Below, piece by piece: positions 59,702-64,000 of a stretch of 64,000 nt of DNA. The DNA comes from Chitinophagales bacterium (lineage in GTDB: Bacteria; Bacteroidota; Bacteroidia; Chitinophagales; UBA2359). The position numbers and the translations under genes were made by a program. The notes beneath the pieces were generated by a model, which was not told where the DNA came from, searched no databases, and saw nothing but the letters and a program-made list of their open reading frames with translations. The DNA lies in assembly GCA_041392475.1 (NCBI GenBank), contig JAWKLZ010000002.1, forward strand, positions 1,310,501 to 1,374,500, read 5' to 3'. How positions within the stretch are numbered: position 1 is the first letter of the stretch; each line of letters opens with the position of its first letter.

Positions 59702-62700
59702 ATGAAAGCTAAAACGCTACTCAACATAAAATTTTTCAGTGCCTTCCTAACCCCGCTACTTCAAAAAAAATACAACCTTCAAAAGTTTTCAAAACTTTTG
59801 AAGGTTACTATAATAATTACCTTTCTCATACAAGGAGGTCTTGTCTCTGCTCAAACCCTGATTCCACTCACCACCGACATGATTACCAATGAGTCAGGTG
59901 TAGGCAATGCCACTCAAATTGTGGACGAACAAGCCATTGCAGGAGATCCTGCCAACAATGCAGGTGGACAACCCTTTAGCACTTGGTACACAGGCTTTAA
60001 TCCCAATACATATCCCGCAAGTACTTATATAGACTTGGGAGCCTTGTACGATTTGACCGATATTTACGTATTTGATCTAAACAGTAGTGGCAACCTCATC
60101 ATAGAATACGGCAGCCCTGGCAGTTGGCTACCTTTGGCATCTTTCAACCTCAATAAATACCTCAAATGGCGTGGACAAAGTGTCAATGCCCAAACCCAAT
60201 ACGTGCGAATTACCCGTGAAAGTGCAGGTGCAATTTTTTCAGAAATCGTGATTTATGGAAGTATTCCCTTACCCCCAGCACCCATCCCTCAAAAATTGGT
60301 ACTCGAACCCTCTATGATGACCAATGAAATGGCAATCGGCAATCCAGGTTTGTTGGTAGATGAACAAGCCATTGCAGGAGATCCCACCAACAATGCAGGA
60401 GGAAATCCAACAACTACTTGGTTCACCAACTGGAATCCCTCTTCTCACCCTGCAAACGCTTACATTGACTTAGGCGAATTGCACCAAATTAGCCAAGTTT
60501 ATTTGCGAGATTACAACAACAGTGGGAATTTTGAAGTCGAATATGGCAGCCCCGGCAATTGGACGCTCTTACTAACAGACGATTTGAAAAAATTTGGCAA
60601 GTGGAAAGAACACAATGTAGATGTGCAAACCCAATACCTTAGATTTAGACGAACAACCGCAGGAGCCAATGTTAGTGAAGTTGTCTTATATGGTTATCCA
60701 GTTGAAAACGATATAGATGCCATTCCACCAGCCGCCGTTAGCAATCTAATTATTTCCGACATCACCGAAAACACCATCGCCCTTCAATGGACTGCCCCAG
60801 GCAATGATGGCAATACAGGAACGGCAAGCACCTACGATTTGCGGTACAGTCCAAACCCAATTGACAACAATAATTTTGATGCGGCAATTCCTATCACTAC
60901 TTCACCCCCTTCTATCGCAGGTACAACCGAAACAGCAATGTTGGACAACTTACCTCCAAATACCACCTATTACTTTGCCCTCAAAAGCAGCGATGAAACA
61001 GGAAATACTTCTCCACTCTCCAATATTTTGGCGGCTACAACAGACGAAAGCACATTTATCCCCCTTCCTTCCTTCAAAATTCCTATCAACCCTTCAATGG
61101 TCATCAACGAATCGGGTTTGGGAGATGCAGGAAAATTGGCAGATGAACAAGAAACCTCTGGCGACCCTATCAATAATGCAGGAGGTACACCAAATAACTT
61201 GTGGTTTACGGGCTGGAATCCAGCCGACTATCCTGCTCATGCTTACGTGGATTTAGGTAAAGAATATGTATTGACTTCCATATTTTTATTTGACACCTAC
61301 AATGCGGGCAATGTGACCATTTCTTACGGTAGCCCGAGCAATTGGATTCCACTTTTTACAGACCCTATGCCTACTTATCAAACATGGAACCAACACGATA
61401 CACAGATTAAGACGCAATATTTGAGGGTTAGTCGCAGCAGCGGAGGATCGAATGTAGCAGAAATCGTATTGTATGGTTATGAGGAAAATCCTGAAGTTAC
61501 AGCACCCGATGCCATTGCAGATTTAAGCACTTCACTGCCCACACCCTATTCACTTCAATTGAAGTGGACTGTTCCAAACAATGCAGGCGAAAGCGCACCT
61601 ACGAGCTATGAACTACGGTACAGCACTGCCCCTATCAATGAAGCCAACTTTGAAGCGGCAACAGCTGCAAACAATTTACCAACACCTGCAAATGGTGGTG
61701 AAACCGAAACTTTTACCCTCAACAATCTTTTATCCAATACACTCTATTATTTTGCGATTAAAAGTGCCAACGAAGATAACTTGATTTCTGAGATCTCCAA
61801 TATCGCAACAGGCACAACTTTGGATGTATTGACCAACAATCAATTCATCATTCCTGTGGACATCAATGAAGTGGTCAATGAATCGGGCTATGGTAATGCC
61901 CAACTTCTATTTGATGAAGCAGAATTGGCGGGTGACCCTGCCAACAACAACAGCGGAGGAGCAAATACCTTGTGGTATCCTGGTGCAGAACCCTTTCACC
62001 ATCCTGCAAGTGCATACATAGATTTGAAACAGACCTTTTTAATTGATGCTATTTATTTATTTGACATCACAGGCACCGACGATTTCATTATCGAATATGG
62101 TACACCCGGAAACTGGCAAGAATTGACAACGGTTGTTTTAGACAAGTTGTTTACTTGGAAAAATATACAAACACATGTTGAAACCCGTTACCTCCGATTC
62201 ACCAGAGCAGGCGTTAATTCCAATACCCGTGAAATCGTTTTGTATGGTTCGGCAGCAGGTTTAGACCCAGGTCCACCCGCCAATATAGTAGATTTATCGG
62301 TTATACCTTCCTCCACTTTTGCAACTTTACAGTGGACAGCACCAGGAGATGATGAAAATACAGGAACAGCAGCAGAGTACGACATTCGGTACAGCACTAC
62401 CCCGATTACCTCCGAAAACTTTGAAGATGCTACACCAACAGAAGCACCAACTCCCGCCATGGCAGGAAGTAGTGAAAGTGTAGTTGTTTACAATTTGATG
62501 CAAAGCACTACCTATTATTTTGCAATGAAAACGACGGATGAAATGACTTATACCAGTAGTATTTCCAATGTTGTTTCCACGCTTACCACTACCGATACAG
62601 ACGAAACACCTCCTGCTGCAATTATTGATTTGACAGCAACCAATATCACTGCCACTTCTGCAACTCTTCAATGGACAAGTGTAGGTGATGACAATCACAC

Positions 62701-64000
62701 TGGAACAGCACGTATTTACGACATACGCATGAGTCTGGAAAACATCACTCCAAACACCTTTTTTCGTGCGATAACCATTGAAGGAGAGCCTATTCCAATA
62801 GAGAATGGTTTAATACAATCCATGACGGTCAATCAGTTGCCGCCCAATACTACCATTTGTTTTGCGATGAAAACATGGGATGAAGTACCGAATATTTCGG
62901 ATATATCCAATGTGATTTGCATTGATACAGAAGACCTCGAAACAGAAAGTAAAATACCGCTTTTTCCTTCAATGATCACAAACGAAACCAAATACGGCGA
63001 TGCCAGTAATTTGGTAGATGAGCAAGCTCTGTCAGGTGAACCTGCAACAAGTCCCGGGGGAAGTCCTGCAACGACTTGGACTACACCGTTTAACAACGAT
63101 GTACCCTATCCAATTCACGCTTATATTGATTTGGGCGAACCTTATATTGTCACCAAACTATTTTTGAGGGATGTCGGCGGACAAGCCCCGATGACTGTTT
63201 GGTATGGTTATTCTGGCCATTGGACAGAATTGTTTACCGACAATCTTTCAGGCTTTTTTTCTTGGAATCAACACAATGTGTTTGTCAATACCCGTTACCT
63301 TCGAATCAGCAAATCCGACCCAAGTGCAAATGTAAATGAACTGATAGCTTATGGTTATCCAGTCGATTTGACCAATATAGATACAACTCCACCTGCTGCA
63401 ATCACCGATTTGACTGCAACTGCTGACGGTGCAAATGCAGTAGATGTGACTTGGACATCGGTAGGAGATGATGAAAATACAGGAAATTCTAAAGTATATA
63501 ACCTTAGATACAGCCCAAAACCCATCACACCCAAAAACTTTTATGAGGCAAAAGAATGGGAGGCAATGCCTGCTCCTGCAATAGCTGGTACACAGCAAAC
63601 TGCTCACATTGAAGGACTTTGGGCCGCAACTACCTATTATTTTGCGATTCAGTCCTTAGACGAAAACCACAATATTTCGGACCTTTCCAACATCGTTACT
63701 GCAAAAACAGATGAAATCATTGGAGGAAACATTCGCAGAATCGGTTTATCTCCCGATATGATTCTAAACGAATCGGCCTTGGGCGATGCTCGGTTTTTGG
63801 TGGATGAACAAGTAGAGGCAGGAGAACCCATTGAAGAAGAAACGGGTAGTCCACAATTGTTTTGGACAGCAGGAGTCAATCCGTGGTTTTACCCTGTGTA
63901 TGCCTACATTGACTTGGGGGCAGAACACGAATTATCTCAAATATTCTTGTACGACGATTATGCCGAAACGACGACGGGTTCTATTTCTATTGAAGTAGGA
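59702..64000 (+). CDS. Giant secreted protein with alternating discoidin-like and Fn3 domains, truncated at window edge
   Basis: An ATG at 59702 opens a frame of 1433 codons to the window edge. The unusually long signal region (about 52 residues) ends at LVSAQT. It is followed by six jelly-roll modules of about 135 residues with conserved DEQAIAGDP.NNAGG and Y.DLG (beginning near 59880, 60300, 61080, 61850, 62960, 63740) and five Fn3 domains with TNTTYYFALK-type ends (60720, 61500, 62270, 62600, 63390). The modules resemble F5/8 type C discoidin domains, so carbohydrate or surface binding is likely. Adhesin or matrix protein; a C-terminal sorting domain would be beyond the window. Confidence 0.85.
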   Translation, partial: MKAKTLLNIKFFSAFLTPLLQKKYNLQKFSKLLKVTIIITFLIQGGLVSAQTLIPLTTDMITNESGVGNATQIVDEQAIAGDPANNAGGQPFSTWYTGFNPNTYPASTYIDLGALYDLTDIYVFDLNSSGNLIIEYGSPGSWLPLASFNLNKYLKWRGQSVNAQTQYVRITRESAGAIFSEIVIYGSIPLPPAPIPQKLVLEPSMMTNEMAIGNPGLLVDEQAIAGDPTNNAGGNPTTTWFTNWNPSSHPANAYIDLGELHQISQVYLRDYNNSGNFEVEYGSPGNWTLLLTDDLKKFGKWKEHNVDVQTQYLRFRRTTAGANVSEVVLYGYPVENDIDAIPPAAVSNLIISDITENTIALQWTAPGNDGNTGTASTYDLRYSPNPIDNNNFDAAIPITTSPPSIAGTTETAMLDNLPPNTTYYFALKSSDETGNTSPLSNILAATTDESTFIPLPSFKIPINPSMVINESGLGDAGKLADEQETSGDPINNAGGTPNNLWFTGWNPADYPAHAYVDLGKEYVLTSIFLFDTYNAGNVTISYGSPSNWIPLFTDPMPTYQTWNQHDTQIKTQYLRVSRSSGGSNVAEIVLYGYEENPEVTAPDAIADLSTSLPTPYSLQLKWTVPNNAGESAPTSYELRYSTAPINEANFEAATAANNLPTPANGGETETFTLNNLLSNTLYYFAIKSANEDNLISEISNIATGTTLDVLTNNQFIIPVDINEVVNESGYGNAQLLFDEAELAGDPANNNSGGANTLWYPGAEPFHHPASAYIDLKQTFLIDAIYLFDITGTDDFIIEYGTPGNWQELTTVVLDKLFTWKNIQTHVETRYLRFTRAGVNSNTREIVLYGSAAGLDPGPPANIVDLSVIPSSTFATLQWTAPGDDENTGTAAEYDIRYSTTPITSENFEDATPTEAPTPAMAGSSESVVVYNLMQSTTYYFAMKTTDEMTYTSSISNVVSTLTTTDTDETPPAAIIDLTATNITATSATLQWTSVGDDNHTGTARIYDIRMSLENITPNTFFRAITIEGEPIPIENGLIQSMTVNQLPPNTTICFAMKTWDEVPNISDISNVICIDTEDLETESKIPLFPSMITNETKYGDASNLVDEQALSGEPATSPGGSPATTWTTPFNNDVPYPIHAYIDLGEPYIVTKLFLRDVGGQAPMTVWYGYSGHWTELFTDNLSGFFSWNQHNVFVNTRYLRISKSDPSANVNELIAYGYPVDLTNIDTTPPAAITDLTATADGANAVDVTWTSVGDDENTGNSKVYNLRYSPKPITPKNFYEAKEWEAMPAPAIAGTQQTAHIEGLWAATTYYFAIQSLDENHNISDLSNIVTAKTDEIIGGNIRRIGLSPDMILNESALGDARFLVDEQVEAGEPIEEETGSPQLFWTAGVNPWFYPVYAYIDLGAEHELSQIFLYDDYAETTTGSISIEVG
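59774..59806. repeat. 33-bp perfect palindrome inside a signal-peptide coding region
   Basis: AACCTTCAAAAGTTTT (59774-59789) and AAAACTTTTGAAGGTT (59791-59806) pair perfectly around a single C. It is in frame and encodes NLQKFSKLLKV. The arms carry the CTTCAAAAGT sequence also found in the elements at 9330 and 52586. Confidence 0.8.

Overview
The window comes from a Bacteroidota chromosome, most likely a gliding or marine, Saprospira/Chitinophaga-like member; the genus cannot be told from the sequence. The evidence is: several secreted proteins ending in a type A type-IX-secretion (T9SS) sorting domain (genes ending at 23621, 43931, 46435 and 59627), GldM-like domains, a DUF5686/carboxypeptidase-regulatory-domain protein, promoters of the Bacteroidota type (TTTG-N17-23-TAnnTTTG) instead of -35/-10 boxes, few Shine-Dalgarno sequences, and low GC. 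No prophage, transposase, CRISPR array or rRNA is visible. One tRNA, Arg(CCT), is present.

Layout. 1-1665: left-truncated TolB-like propeller protein (-). 1923-5674: metallo-beta-lactamase hydrolase, ECF sigma factor, small membrane protein, CtlX-type amidinohydrolase overlapping a GNAT acetyltransferase. 5689-10732 (-): unknown secreted protein, condensation-fold acyltransferase, sterol-desaturase family hydroxylase, membrane-anchored cytochrome c and Tat-exported sulfite oxidase; the last two probably work together in periplasmic sulfite oxidation. 10896-14856 (-): small unknown protein, serine beta-lactamase-like lipoprotein, exonuclease III, AAA-like/PD-(D/E)XK protein. 15123-23621 (+): DUF5686 protein, HipB-like regulator without HipA, Uma2 nuclease plus a tiny ORF, cysteine desulfurase, VWA lipoprotein, Omp28-like T9SS protein. 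23779-28016 (-): amylase-fold protein, CreD, MazG-like pyrophosphohydrolase. 28126-30872 (-): arsenosugar-type operon (rhodanese, RskA-like domain protein, peroxidase-like protein, ArsS). 31154-32803 (+): a GldM-like protein that appears split. 32810-36201: Roco (LRR-Roc-COR) GTPase divergent from a macro-domain deacetylase. 36282-41001: cyclophilin lipoprotein, ECF sigma factor with a putative anti-sigma partner, AsnS, tRNA-Arg, TerB-like protein. 41445-50292: M43 metalloprotease with 72-bp tandem repeats, SecD-P1-like lipoprotein, copper-storage protein, outer-membrane barrel, 1285-residue T9SS protein. 50660-58407: TatC, RidA, LOG, mannose-1-phosphate guanylyltransferase, arabinose-5-phosphate isomerase, RecQ, prohibitin. 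58875-64000: two secreted proteins, the second a large discoidin-like/Fn3 protein running off the right edge.

The most unusual signals are not single genes. Three intergenic inverted-repeat elements (9330, 52586, 23672) share related 13-base arms and exactly 49 bases of spacer, and a related 33-bp perfect palindrome lies inside the signal-peptide region of the last gene. There is also a 142-bp nested palindrome at 25911-26052 and a dispersed CGGAGAGA repeat. Gene-level points of interest are the split GldM-like gene, the Roco/macro divergent pair, the RskA-like domain without its zinc-finger half inside an arsenosugar operon, and the HipB-like/Uma2/small-ORF cluster.
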